From Clostridia bacterium (GTDB lineage Bacteria; Bacillota_A; Clostridia; Oscillospirales; CAG-272): a stretch of DNA of 15,870 nucleotides. A program made the position numbers and the translations under genes. Numbering within the stretch: the first letter of the stretch is position 1; every line of letters begins with the position of its first letter. Below are positions 7,742 through 15,547 of this stretch, in pieces. Location: positions 1 to 15,870 of the forward strand of contig JAFQOB010000011.1 in assembly GCA_017395725.1 (NCBI GenBank). Direction: 5' to 3'. The notes under the pieces were generated by a model, which made no database searches, was not told where the DNA came from, and saw nothing but the letters and a program-made list of their open reading frames with translations.

Positions 7742-10216
7742 ATGGAAACTAACGAAAACTTGGAATTCGCTAATCAAAAAATATTAGACGTAGGACTGTC
7801 AAAAGAGGTAAAGAAATCCTTTATTGACTATTCTATGAGCGTTATTATGTCTCGTGCGCTTCCAGACGTAAGAGACGGATTGAAGCCGGTACACAGACGT
7901 ATACTTTACGCTATGTACGAAGACCACCTTACACACGATAGGGACTTCAGAAAGTCGGCTACTACCGTTGGTAACGTGCTGGGACGTTATCACCCTCACG
8001 GTGACGCCGCAGTATACGATACAATGGTAAGATTGGCGCAGACCTTCTCACTCCGTTATCCTCTTATTGAAGGACAGGGTAACTTCGGTAACATAGACGG
8101 TGACGGCGCTGCTGCATACCGTTATACCGAGGCAAGAATGCACCGTATCGCCAACGAAATGATGAGCGATATTGAAAAAGACGTAGTTGACTTTATGCCC
8201 AACTTCGATAATAAGCTGAAGGAGCCTACCGTTCTTCCCGCAAGATTCCCCAACTTGTTGGTAAACGGTTCTATCGGTATTGCCGTTGGTATGGCTACCA
8301 ATATTCCGCCTCATAACTTAAACGAGGTTATTGACGGAACTATTTTCCTTATGGAAAATCCCGACGCTGAGATAACACAGTTGATGGAATTTATAAAGGG
8401 TCCCGACTTCCCGACGGGTGCAACAATATGCGGAACGACGGGTATTTATTCGGCATATACGACAGGTAAGGGCAGAATAATTGTAAGAGCGAAGACGGTA
8501 ATTGAAGAAGAAAAGCACAGAATTATAATTACCGAAATTCCTTATCAGGTTAATAAGACGACACTTAAGGCGACACTTGCCGAGTGCGTTAAGGATAAGC
8601 GTGTAGACGGTATACGCGATATTCGCGACGAGTCTTCGGGCAGAACGGGTATTCGTATAGTTATCGACTGCCGTCAGGATGCAAATTGTCAGATTATACT
8701 TAATCAGTTATATAAATATACTCAGCTGCAGGATACCTGCGCTGTAAATATGTTGGCTCTGGTAAACAACATTCCGAGAGTGCTTAACTTAAAGGAAATG
8801 TTGAGCTACTATATTGAGCATCAAAAAGAGGTTATCGTAAGAAGAACCAAGTTTGAGCTTGAAAAGGCACTCCACGAGGCTCATATTAATGAGGGTTATA
8901 AGATAGCTACAGATAATATTGACGAGGTTATTCATATAATCAGAGCTTCGGCATCAATTCCCGACGCCAAGGCAAACCTTATGGAACGTTTTGGACTTTC
9001 TGAAATACAGGCACAGGCTATAGTTGAGATGACTCTCGGACGTCTTTCCGGTCTTGAAAGACAGAAGGTTGAGGACAGACTTGCAAAGCTTTATGCTATG
9101 ATTGAAGAATTCAGAGCTATACTTGCAGATGAAAATAAGGTTATTGAAATAGTTAAGAACGACTTAATTGAAATAAAAGAAAAATACGGCGACGCAAGAA
9201 AGACACAGTGCGTTCCTTTGGAAGAAGAAATCGTACTTGAAGACTTGATTGAGAGACACAGATGTTTAATTACCCTTTCACATGCGGGATATATTAAGCG
9301 CCGTGCGGCTGATACTTATACTGCACAGAACAGAGGCGGTAAGGGTATAATCGGTATGACAACGAAGGAAGAAGACTTTGTTGAGATGGTGGTATCTGCC
9401 GACAGCCATTCGAACTTAATGATGTTTACACAAAAGGGTAAGGTATTTACCAAGAAGGCATACTTGATTCCCGAAGCGGGCAGAACGGCAAAGGGTACAA
9501 ATATTGCAAATATTCTTGAAATAGATAAAGACGATAAGATTACCGCAATGATAGATATGGAAAGCTTTGATATGGGCGGCTTTTTGACTATGGTGACAAG
9601 AAACGGTATAATCAAACGTACGCCTGTTGAAGAATATGCATATCAAAGAAAGGGCGGTAAGAAGGCAATTAATCTTGACGAGGGTGACGAGCTTGTATTC
9701 GTTGCTCATACGACGGGTGAAAACGAGGTAGTTGTTGCCACAAGAAACGGACTTGCCGTACGTTTTGAAGAGGAAAAGGCAAGAAGCGTAGGCAGAACAT
9801 CACGCGGTGTTATAGCTATAAGACTTACAGACGGAGACGCTGTTGCAGGTGCGGCAATTGTTGACGATAGTAAGAAGCTGTTGTTTATAACAGAAAAAGG
9901 CTTTGGTAAGAGGACAGAATTTGAAAACTTCCCGGCTCATAACAGAGGCGGTAAGGGCGTTATTTGTCATAAGGTCACCGAAAAGACGGGAAGAATTACA
10001 AATATTGCTCCCGTTAGCGAAAATGAAGATATTATGCTTATTACAAATGACGGTACGATTATAAGAACACCTGTATCGGGTATTTCCACATACGGCAGAA
10101 CTGCTGCGGGTGTAATAGTTATGAGACTTTCTGAAAACGCGTCAATAGTAAGCTTTGCAAAGGTTCAGAAAGAAGAAGAGGAAGAAGAAAATGAAGCTTC
10201 GGAATCTAACGAGTAA
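7742..10216 (+). CDS. gyrA: DNA gyrase subunit A
   Basis: GyrA breaks and rejoins DNA and wraps it through its C-terminal domain. At 824 residues it is of normal length. The catalytic tyrosine is Tyr128 in AYRYTEARM. The quinolone-resistance region reads [17 protein letters not shown] (from residue 84), with Ala89 at the position of E. coli Ser83 and Asp93 at the Asp87 position. The GyrA-box that separates gyrase from topoisomerase IV is QNRGGKG (529-535; canonical QRRGGKG). Repeated blade motifs follow, including [12 protein letters not shown]. The C-terminus is very acidic, from [15 protein letters not shown] to the stop. AAAGGTG precedes the ATG. The last 26 nt overlap the start of the next gene. 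Confidence 0.96.
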   Translation: METNENLEFANQKILDVGLSKEVKKSFIDYSMSVIMSRALPDVRDGLKPVHRRILYAMYEDHLTHDRDFRKSATTVGNVLGRYHPHGDAAVYDTMVRLAQTFSLRYPLIEGQGNFGNIDGDGAAAYRYTEARMHRIANEMMSDIEKDVVDFMPNFDNKLKEPTVLPARFPNLLVNGSIGIAVGMATNIPPHNLNEVIDGTIFLMENPDAEITQLMEFIKGPDFPTGATICGTTGIYSAYTTGKGRIIVRAKTVIEEEKHRIIITEIPYQVNKTTLKATLAECVKDKRVDGIRDIRDESSGRTGIRIVIDCRQDANCQIILNQLYKYTQLQDTCAVNMLALVNNIPRVLNLKEMLSYYIEHQKEVIVRRTKFELEKALHEAHINEGYKIATDNIDEVIHIIRASASIPDAKANLMERFGLSEIQAQAIVEMTLGRLSGLERQKVEDRLAKLYAMIEEFRAILADENKVIEIVKNDLIEIKEKYGDARKTQCVPLEEEIVLEDLIERHRCLITLSHAGYIKRRAADTYTAQNRGGKGIIGMTTKEEDFVEMVVSADSHSNLMMFTQKGKVFTKKAYLIPEAGRTAKGTNIANILEIDKDDKITAMIDMESFDMGGFLTMVTRNGIIKRTPVEEYAYQRKGGKKAINLDEGDELVFVAHTTGENEVVVATRNGLAVRFEEEKARSVGRTSRGVIAIRLTDGDAVAGAAIVDDSKKLLFITEKGFGKRTEFENFPAHNRGGKGVICHKVTEKTGRITNIAPVSENEDIMLITNDGTIIRTPVSGISTYGRTAAGVIVMRLSENASIVSFAKVQKEEEEEENEASESNE

Positions 10217-10739
10217 GATTGTACTTTGCTTATGTTTGGTGCTGAGTTTAGTAATGTGTTCTTGCGGCGGCGGAAATATGACCGACGAATCCGTAAGGGC
10301 AGAGCTTGAAAGACTTTTACCCCTGTCTTATGAGATGAATGAGATATTTTGGGGAAAGGGCTTGGCATATACAGACGACGGCTCAAACAACAGATTTATG
10401 ACAGTAACCGAAGACTGTGAATACAAGACTACGGAAGAAATAATAACCAAGGCGTCAGAGGTTTTTTCAGAGGAGTATATCGCTATTATAAGAGATGCGA
10501 TATTTACGAACAGCGATGATATAGATCCGCGATATATAGACGTTGACGGAAAGCTTATGGCTGATAAGAATAACAAGGGCTTTAACGTTAAGGGAAATAT
10601 TAAGATAGACAGTGCGGTTATTAAGAGACAAAATATGGGAATGGTTTTGATTTCCGCAGAATATGAAGATGGCGGAAAGACGGAACTGACTTTGGTTTTG
10701 CAAGACGGAAAATGGTTTTTGAACAGTCCGACGTACTAA
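10191..10739 (+). CDS. Small predicted lipoprotein, possibly IseA-like
   Basis: The 182-residue protein begins [20 protein letters not shown], a short basic stretch and a hydrophobic core, followed by VMCSCGGGN. This is a lipoprotein signal with the lipidated cysteine probably Cys25 (Cys23 possible), so it should be anchored outside the membrane. I chose the ATG at 10191 over an in-frame ATG at 10155, which would add 12 Lys/Arg-rich residues that spoil the signal and place the start deep inside gyrA. The purine run just upstream (GAGGAAGAAGAAA) can serve as Shine-Dalgarno. The mature part ([12 protein letters not shown], a VFSEEYIAI segment, the end [10 protein letters not shown]) recalls Clostridia proteins annotated as IseA-type DL-endopeptidase inhibitors. 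That is recollection only, and the function should be treated as unknown. Confidence 0.78.
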   Translation: MKLRNLTSKIVLCLCLVLSLVMCSCGGGNMTDESVRAELERLLPLSYEMNEIFWGKGLAYTDDGSNNRFMTVTEDCEYKTTEEIITKASEVFSEEYIAIIRDAIFTNSDDIDPRYIDVDGKLMADKNNKGFNVKGNIKIDSAVIKRQNMGMVLISAEYEDGGKTELTLVLQDGKWFLNSPTY

Positions 10740-10787
10740 AAAAATAGTTAACAATATGTGTTTTATATACCTTAGGAGGAAGACAAA

Positions 10788-12011
10788 ATGGGAATTTATG
10801 AAGAACTTCAAGCGAGAGGGCTTATTGCACAGGTAACAGATGAGCCCCAGATACGCGACCTTGTAAATAACGGCAAGGCAAAGTTCTATATTGGTTTTGA
10901 CTGTACGGCAGACAGCTTGACAGCGGGACATTTTATGGCGCTTACACTTATGAAGCGTTTGCAGATGGCGGGAAATACACCGATAGCACTTATCGGCGGC
11001 GGTACGACAATGATAGGCGACCCATCGGGACGTACCGATATGAGAAAGATGCTTACAAAAGAGGATATCGACCACAATGCCGAGTGCTTTAAGCGTCAGA
11101 TGGAAAAGTTTATTGAGTTTGGCGAAGGCAAGGCTATGATGATAAACAACGCAGATTGGCTGCTTAAGCTCAACTACGTTGATATGCTCCGCGAGGTTGG
11201 CGCTTGTTTCTCTGTAAACAATATGCTCAGAGCTGAGTGTTATAAGCAAAGAATGGAAAAGGGACTTTCTTTCCTTGAATTTAACTATATGATAATGCAG
11301 TCTTATGACTTTTATTATCTCTACAAGAATTACGATTGTAACCTTCAGTTCGGCGGTGACGACCAGTGGTCAAATATGCTTGGCGGTACCGAACTTATCA
11401 GACGTAAGCTGGGTAAGGACGCGAACGCTATGACAATAACACTTCTTACAGACTCACAGGGTAAGAAGATGGGTAAGACTGCAGGTAACGCCGTATGGCT
11501 TGACCCCAACAAGACTTCTCCTTTTGAATTTTATCAGTATTGGAGAAACGTTGGCGACGCTGACGTTATGAAGTGCATTAAGATGCTTACGTTCCTTCCT
11601 CTTGAAGAAATTGAAGATATGGAAAAATGGGAAGACAGCCGTATTAACGAAAAGAAAGATATTCTTGCATTTGAGCTTACTGCCCTCGTTCACGGTAAGG
11701 AAGAGGCTGAAAAGGCAAGAGAAGCTTCTCGTTCATTGTTCTCGGGTAACGGCGGTGACGACTCCAATATGCCTACTACCGAAATTGCGGCAGCTGATGC
11801 AGAAAACGGTATGAATATCGTTGACCTTATGATTGTATGCGGACTTGCGGCAAGCCGAGGCGAAGCGAAGAGACTTATTCAGCAGGGCGGCGTTTCCGTT
11901 GACGGTGAAAAGGTTGCATCTTTGGATGCAGTTGTTTCAGCCGACGCACTTAAAGCGGGCGCAAAGATTCGTAAGGGTAAGAAGATTTTCCACAAGGCAA
12001 TAGTTAAGTAA
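10788..12011 (+). CDS. tyrS: Tyrosyl-tRNA synthetase
   Basis: TyrS joins tyrosine to tRNA-Tyr in two ATP-dependent steps in the cytoplasm. The 407-residue protein shows the class I nucleotide fold. It has YIGFDCTADSLTAGHFMAL, where GHFMAL replaces the HIGH signature and its leading His is not conserved. Also present are IGGGTTMIGDPSGR, FNYMIMQSYDFYYL for tyrosine recognition, QFGGDDQWSNM, and KMGKT as the KMSKS loop. A C-terminal S4 RNA-binding domain reads NIVDLMIVCGLAASRGEAKRL onward. A strong AGGAGG (10774-10779) precedes the ATG. Only 48 bases separate it from the lipoprotein gene, too few for a T-box leader, so it may be read through from the gyrA side. Confidence 0.96.
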   Translation: MGIYEELQARGLIAQVTDEPQIRDLVNNGKAKFYIGFDCTADSLTAGHFMALTLMKRLQMAGNTPIALIGGGTTMIGDPSGRTDMRKMLTKEDIDHNAECFKRQMEKFIEFGEGKAMMINNADWLLKLNYVDMLREVGACFSVNNMLRAECYKQRMEKGLSFLEFNYMIMQSYDFYYLYKNYDCNLQFGGDDQWSNMLGGTELIRRKLGKDANAMTITLLTDSQGKKMGKTAGNAVWLDPNKTSPFEFYQYWRNVGDADVMKCIKMLTFLPLEEIEDMEKWEDSRINEKKDILAFELTALVHGKEEAEKAREASRSLFSGNGGDDSNMPTTEIAAADAENGMNIVDLMIVCGLAASRGEAKRLIQQGGVSVDGEKVASLDAVVSADALKAGAKIRKGKKIFHKAIVK

Positions 12012-12017
12012 GTTGAC

Positions 12018-12060
12018 TTGGGAACTTTTTGAAAAAAGTCCCCAAACCCTCAAAAACCTT
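12018..12060. repeat. Short relative of dispersed hairpin family A
   Basis: TTGGGAACTTTTT (12018-12030) pairs with AAAAAGTCCCCAA (12033-12045) with a single mismatch. It shares the CTTTTTGAAAAAAG-type core and the AACCCTCAAAAACCTT words of the copies at 1702 and 4642, but with the AACCCT box after rather than before the hairpin. It lies six bases after the tyrS stop. Confidence 0.6.
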
Positions 12061-12080
12061 GAAAAAAAGTACAAACATAA

Positions 12081-12120
12081 AAACATAGGCGTATTGAGAA
12101 AATACAGCCTGTGTTTTTTA
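12081..12120 (+). terminator. Rho-independent terminator after tyrS
   Basis: AAACATAGGC plus GTATT (12081-12095), loop GAGAA, AATAC (12101-12105), one unpaired A, then GCCTGTGTTT (12107-12116) make a stem of about 15 pairs with one wobble. The T-rich run continues to 12119 and beyond. It closes the transcription unit that contains tyrS. Confidence 0.88.
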
Positions 12121-12186
12121 TTTATTGAAATAATTAACGGTATTAACAAAGTGTTTTACTTTTTTTAGCTTTATTTTACTTATGGG

Positions 12187-12215
12187 TTGAAAATAGATTT
12201 TTTGAAGTGTATAAT
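12187..12215 (+). promoter_or_regulatory. Sigma-A-type promoter for the 12240-14877 gene cluster
   Basis: TTGAAA (12187-12192) and TATAAT (12210-12215) are separated by exactly 17 bases: five of six and six of six consensus positions. Transcription should begin near 12222, after an in-frame ATG at 12207. This supports the ATG at 12240, which has TGAGGTG upstream, as the true start of the first gene. Confidence 0.88.
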
Positions 12216-12239
12216 GTAATTAATGTGAGGTGTTTTATT

Positions 12240-13391
12240 ATGGAAAAATTTTTGGAAAAGTTTGATATTCAAACAAAGGTAGACAGTTTTGCAAAATATT
12301 ATGATGGTGCAAAAAAGCTGTATGACGAAAAGAAAGACGATATATTGGATTTTGAAAGATATAATATTTTTACTTATATGAAAGAAGATATTGCACGTAT
12401 AAGAGACGAGGTTGCAAAGGACAGCGACAACGTAATATATGCATATTTTCTTTATCTTGCAATGGAAGCGAGAGATGCTGCCGCAATAAGAGCATTGTCT
12501 TGCCCCAATAAGAAGCTTGAAGATGAAAAATATGATTTTCTTCCTATGTTTTCACTTCTATATTGCGTTCCCGCACTTGTAAAGGAGCTTCGTTCCAAGG
12601 GTGTACCCGAAGATATTATTGATGCGACGTTGAATATGTACGAGAATCAGACACAGGATTTCGTTGACCTTTACCACCGTTACGGTATATCAATATACGT
12701 CAGCTGGATGATGAAGTTTGTTAAATGCGAGATAATCCGAGTAGGCAGATTTAATTTTGAGATTTGCAATTACAGTAAGGACTTTGACGTATTTGAAAAT
12801 AACGGTAAGCTTGCTGTTTTGCCTAAGGGAGTTACCTTCCACAGAAGCGGTCAGATTTTGGGAAGTATTGACTGCGAGGACGAAGAGGGAAGCTTTGTGG
12901 GCGATATAATTGAGACAGATACTTACTACGAGGGTATTCTTATTGAAAACGGTATAGCAAAGAACGAAAAAAGAAGACTTGAAAAGAGCGAGTGGAAAAA
13001 GGTACTTACAAAGGGAGACAGAGTAATCAATTATCATATTCCCACCGGCGGCAAGTTAGACCACGATGAATGTGAAATTGATATTCAGCGCGGTAAGAAG
13101 ATTATAAACGAGTGCTTTGGCGGAATTAAAGGATTTTTCTGCTTGACTTGGATAATTGACCCGCAGATAAAGGAAATAATGGGAAGAGAAACAAATCTTA
13201 CAAAATTTGCCGACAGATTTGAAAAGTTCCCCTTGAAGAGTAACGGACACGATATATTTGAATATGTATTCGTATGCACACCCGACACACCTCTTGAAGA
13301 CCTTCCCGAAAAGAGTGGCTTTGCAAAGGCGTTAAAGCAACATTTACTAAATGGCGGCAGAATTTGGGGTGCACAGGGAGTTGCACTTTAA
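12240..13391 (+). CDS. NAT_N/GNAT_C-type acyltransferase-domain protein
   Basis: The 383-residue protein has no signal peptide or membrane segment. Its second half carries VINYHIPTGGKLDHDECEI (from residue 262), a FFCLTWIIDPQIKEIM segment (299-314), TNLTKFADRF and a C-terminal end RIWGAQGVAL. I recognise this as the GNAT-like C-terminal domain that Pfam pairs with an N-terminal acyltransferase-like domain (DUF5596 region). The N-terminal half is helical and contains a tyrosine-rich segment around residues 65-73. Members are annotated as acyltransferase-domain proteins, but no substrate is established that I know of. The start at 12240 is set by the promoter and by TGAGGTG. It is the first gene of a three-gene cluster, with 25 nt to the next. 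Domain identification is by recollection of family pattern. Confidence 0.7.
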   Translation: MEKFLEKFDIQTKVDSFAKYYDGAKKLYDEKKDDILDFERYNIFTYMKEDIARIRDEVAKDSDNVIYAYFLYLAMEARDAAAIRALSCPNKKLEDEKYDFLPMFSLLYCVPALVKELRSKGVPEDIIDATLNMYENQTQDFVDLYHRYGISIYVSWMMKFVKCEIIRVGRFNFEICNYSKDFDVFENNGKLAVLPKGVTFHRSGQILGSIDCEDEEGSFVGDIIETDTYYEGILIENGIAKNEKRRLEKSEWKKVLTKGDRVINYHIPTGGKLDHDECEIDIQRGKKIINECFGGIKGFFCLTWIIDPQIKEIMGRETNLTKFADRFEKFPLKSNGHDIFEYVFVCTPDTPLEDLPEKSGFAKALKQHLLNGGRIWGAQGVAL

Positions 13392-13416
13392 TAAAAAATA
13401 ACGGAGTAGTATTACT

Positions 13417-13737
13417 ATGGCTATTATGACTATACCTTCTCCCGTAAATGAAAACGGTCAGGAATTCGGCAAGATTATTTTGAAGGATAAAAATATTATT
13501 GAAACGCAGCTTTTATATTGTAGAAATGCAAAGATAAGCGAAAATAATGGGGTTACGACTATTGATATAACAAAAGTTCCCCGTTTGCCTCAGAATTTTG
13601 ATATGTTTTACGTTAGTTCAAAAGAACCCATTGAGACGTGGATAGGCTGTAATGTATATGATTTTGAAGTTAAAGACAGTTTTGCTACTTATGCGGTTAG
13701 ACCGATATCAAACGTAATGAAGTTTGATAACGTATAG
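13417..13737 (+). CDS. Orphan protein equal to the C-terminal domain of the next gene's product
   Basis: I do not recognise this 106-residue protein as a named family. It has no signal peptide or membrane segment. Residues 45-103 (from GVTTIDITKVPRLP to NVMKF) align without a gap to residues 316-374 of the deacetylase-like protein encoded 12 nt downstream. By eye 23 of 59 positions are identical, including TxIDIT, VP, FYV, GC, TY and VxP. Alternating hydrophobic residues suggest an all-beta fold. The stand-alone copy may be a partner, a competitor or a shared binding module of the neighbour. The ATG at 13417 follows a weak purine-rich site (AACGGAGT). Confidence 0.82.
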   Translation: MAIMTIPSPVNENGQEFGKIILKDKNIIETQLLYCRNAKISENNGVTTIDITKVPRLPQNFDMFYVSSKEPIETWIGCNVYDFEVKDSFATYAVRPISNVMKFDNV

Positions 13738-13749
13738 AGGGGTAGAAAT

Positions 13750-14877
13750 ATGAGAGACATTAATATTCCACAGGCAATGCAGATAGTTGTTGACGATTTA
13801 GGTTGGTTCTGCGGCGATGACGACAGAGCAAGCGGCGGAGCGTCAAGATCGGGTATGCCGAGGAGACATTGTTACAAAGATTATGAGGCAGTAAACAAGC
13901 TTGGTGAAGCACTTGACCAAAAGATATTCTGTGCTTTTTGTCTTGCTGAATGGGACCCGGATAACAGACTTAGAAAGTTTCCTACCATATCAAAATACGG
14001 CGAAGATTGGGACAATGCAAAGTATATTGATATGGAAGAAGTAAAGAGATGCGTTGAAGTTATAAACAATTCTCCGTATATTGATTTTGCACTTCACGGT
14101 GTTGGACACGGCTACTACGGTGGTGGAAATATTAAGGCTGATACTTCCGATTATTATATAATAAAGCCGGATAAGGTAAGAGAAATGACACCGGAAGGTT
14201 ATATAAGAGGCTTGCTTGACAGTTTTTTCGAGATTATGGAGTATCACGGAATAAAGAAAGAAGTAACCGGAATGGTTCCCCCGTCGGGTGCATACCGTAT
14301 TAATGAGCTTTCAAGGATATTGGCAGATTACGGAATAAAATACGTATCGACTCCATACCGTTGGATGAAATGCGAGGGACAAGATAAGCCAACGGATATA
14401 GCTATAGAAAACGGTATTATTACTATTGACAGAACCCCCAGTGACCCGTCTCATTGGGATAGCCATAGCATTGATTACGCTGAAGTACCCGAAATTGAGA
14501 GTTATTGCTTTGGTTCCCATTGGCCGAACTGGTTGCACGAGGACGCCGAAAGAAACGAAGTGGTAATAAAGAGCGCGATAAAATATTTTTACAGATGTGC
14601 CGAGCATCAGGAAAACATAATTTCGAGGGATATGAAGTTTTCCGTAACCCAAACAATGTTTTGGAAATATGCCGTTGTAACGGAAAGCGAAAACGGAGAG
14701 ACGGTTATTGATATTACAAATGTACCGACTCACGAGAATATGAATAAGGTATTTTACGTTAATTCCCGCTTCCCAATAACCGAGACAAAAGGCTGTAAGA
14801 TATCCGAATACGACAGAAAGAAGAATTTTATTACCTACGAAGTAGAACCTAAGGGCAATATTATTGTATTGAAATAA
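13750..14877 (+). CDS. Polysaccharide-deacetylase-like protein with C-terminal beta domain
   Basis: The 375-residue protein looks like a NodB-fold (CE4 or DUF2334-like) metal-dependent deacetylase. IVVDDLGW places an Asp pair at 15-16. HGVGH (His116, His120) fits the Asp-His-His metal triad. VPPSGAY (176-182) resembles the motif that lines the groove, without its usual arginine. FGSHWPNWLH (254-263) may hold the distal catalytic histidine. The rest of the middle region (ILADYGIKYVSTPYRW) fits the barrel. Residues 305-375 form a separate domain shared with the preceding gene. No signal peptide is present, so it would act in the cytoplasm, unlike most cell-wall deacetylases. AGAGGGG lies just before the ATG. 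The substrate is unknown; true deacetylase activity is an inference from motifs. Confidence 0.68.
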   Translation: MRDINIPQAMQIVVDDLGWFCGDDDRASGGASRSGMPRRHCYKDYEAVNKLGEALDQKIFCAFCLAEWDPDNRLRKFPTISKYGEDWDNAKYIDMEEVKRCVEVINNSPYIDFALHGVGHGYYGGGNIKADTSDYYIIKPDKVREMTPEGYIRGLLDSFFEIMEYHGIKKEVTGMVPPSGAYRINELSRILADYGIKYVSTPYRWMKCEGQDKPTDIAIENGIITIDRTPSDPSHWDSHSIDYAEVPEIESYCFGSHWPNWLHEDAERNEVVIKSAIKYFYRCAEHQENIISRDMKFSVTQTMFWKYAVVTESENGETVIDITNVPTHENMNKVFYVNSRFPITETKGCKISEYDRKKNFITYEVEPKGNIIVLK

Positions 14878-14882
14878 AAAAT

Positions 14883-14925
14883 AAGGGTTTGTGCATACGT
14901 AAAAAAGTATGGCACAACCCTTTTT
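14883..14925 (+). terminator. Rho-independent terminator of the 12240-14877 cluster
   Basis: AAGGGTT (14883-14889), a bulged T, GTGC and ATAC pair with GTAT (14907-14910), GCAC and AACCC (to 14920). The loop is GTAAAAAA and a T-run follows. The layout is nearly the same as the terminator at 15495, 612 bases downstream. Confidence 0.88.
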
Positions 14926-14974
14926 ATATATAATCCACTGAATAATTGTACAAATATAATTCCAAGGAATTTCG

Positions 14975-15148
14975 CTAATTTTTCTCAATCTCGGTAAGTA
15001 CATATTTAGGATTACGAACAAGAATACCATTTTCCGTTATAACAACCTCAACGCTTTTTTCTAACCCAAATAATTCTCTCATTTATTTCGGAATAACCAG
15101 CCTTCCGAGGTTATCTATTTCTTTAATAATTCCAATTTGCTTAGACAT
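14975..15148 (-). pseudogene. AbrB/SpoVT-like transition regulator interrupted by one stop codon
   Basis: Reading the minus strand from the ATG at 15148 gives MSKQIGIIKEIDNLGRLVIP, then Lys and a TAA at 15085-15083. Translation would continue in the same frame with MRELFGLEKSVEVVITENG to a TAG at 14975. The family motif is LGRxVIPKEMR, so the TAA stands exactly where GAA (Glu) is expected: one G-to-T change. Without it the protein would be 57 residues, near the usual 50-90 for AbrB-type swapped-hairpin DNA-binding proteins. AAAGGA precedes the ATG and a near-consensus promoter lies upstream, so the loss appears recent. A TAA followed directly by ATG could allow re-initiation, making two fragments. 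A sequencing error is possible. Confidence 0.85.
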
Positions 15149-15167
15149 AAAAAATTCCTTTCGATTA

Positions 15168-15238
15168 GTGTAATAAGTTACACATAATTAGTTACATCTA
15201 TTAATTACATTATAACTTGTTTATAATGTATTTGTCAA
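15168..15238. promoter_or_regulatory. Divergent promoter/operator region with palindromes
   Basis: On the minus strand, TTGACA (15238-15233) and TATAAT (15214-15209) are 18 bases apart and point at the AbrB-like pseudogene. GTGTAATAAGTTACAC (15168-15183) is an inverted repeat with 6-bp arms. TACATTATAA (15206-15215) and TTATAATGTA (15221-15230) are perfect 10-bp arms around CTTGT, overlying the minus-strand -10 and a plus-strand TATAAT (15222-15227). TTACA recurs at 15178, 15192 and 15205, with 13-14 base spacing. These are likely operator sites for one or both regulators. Confidence 0.72.
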
Positions 15239-15259
15239 TACTAAAGGATAGGAATTATT

Positions 15260-15490
15260 ATGAAAAAATACGGAAGTGTCAGAATTAAGCTTGATGAGCT
15301 CATAGAAAAAAGAGGAATCAGTAAAAATAAGCTGTGCCACATGGCTGAAATGGAACGCACACAGCTAAATAACTTTTGCAAAAATAAGATAACAAGACTT
15401 GACACAGACGTTTTGGCGAGATTGTGTTGTGCGCTTGAATGTAAAATTGAGGATATTTTAGAGTATAATCCACCTAAAGAAACAGAATAA
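15260..15490 (+). CDS. Small XRE/Cro-type helix-turn-helix regulator
   Basis: The 76-residue protein consists almost wholly of one Cro/C1-type helix-turn-helix domain: SVRIKLDELIEKRGISKNKL, then MERTQLNNFCKNKITRLDTD and LARLCCALECKIEDILEY. This is the compact HTH_26/YozG-like pattern, in which the recognition helix lies around residues 32-45. It should be a cytoplasmic DNA-binding repressor or activator. AAAGGATAGGA lies just before the ATG. It diverges from the AbrB-like pseudogene across a 111-base region full of palindromes and is followed by its own terminator at 15495. Such pairs are common as remnants of mobile or accessory regulation; no phage or conjugation gene is next to it. Confidence 0.85.
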   Translation: MKKYGSVRIKLDELIEKRGISKNKLCHMAEMERTQLNNFCKNKITRLDTDVLARLCCALECKIEDILEYNPPKETE

Positions 15491-15494
15491 ATAA

Positions 15495-15538
15495 GGGTTT
15501 GTACCATACTGTAATGTATAGTACAAACCCATTTTTTT
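15495..15538 (+). terminator. Rho-independent terminator of the XRE-type regulator gene
   Basis: GGGTTTGTAC (15495-15504) and GTACAAACCC (15521-15530) are perfect 10-bp complements, with a further ATAC/GTAT pairing inside and loop TGTAAT. Then comes a T-run at 15532-15538. It starts four bases after the regulator stop codon. Confidence 0.9.
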
Positions 15539-15547
15539 AATGATGAC

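Noticed and set aside
10740..10787. T-box leader before tyrS
   Set aside because: The gap is only 48 bases, with no T-box sequence and no antiterminator structure.
10467..11249. 260-codon minus-strand frame
   Set aside because: It is antisense to the lipoprotein gene and tyrS, both clearly coding; its composition (Cys, His, Ile rich) is that of a shadow frame.
12207..12239. Upstream ATG for the acyltransferase-like gene
   Set aside because: It overlaps the -10 region of the predicted promoter, so it would lie before the transcript start, and it lacks a Shine-Dalgarno site.
14311..15030. 239-codon minus-strand frame
   Set aside because: It runs antisense across the deacetylase-like gene, a terminator and part of the AbrB-like pseudogene, so it is not a gene.
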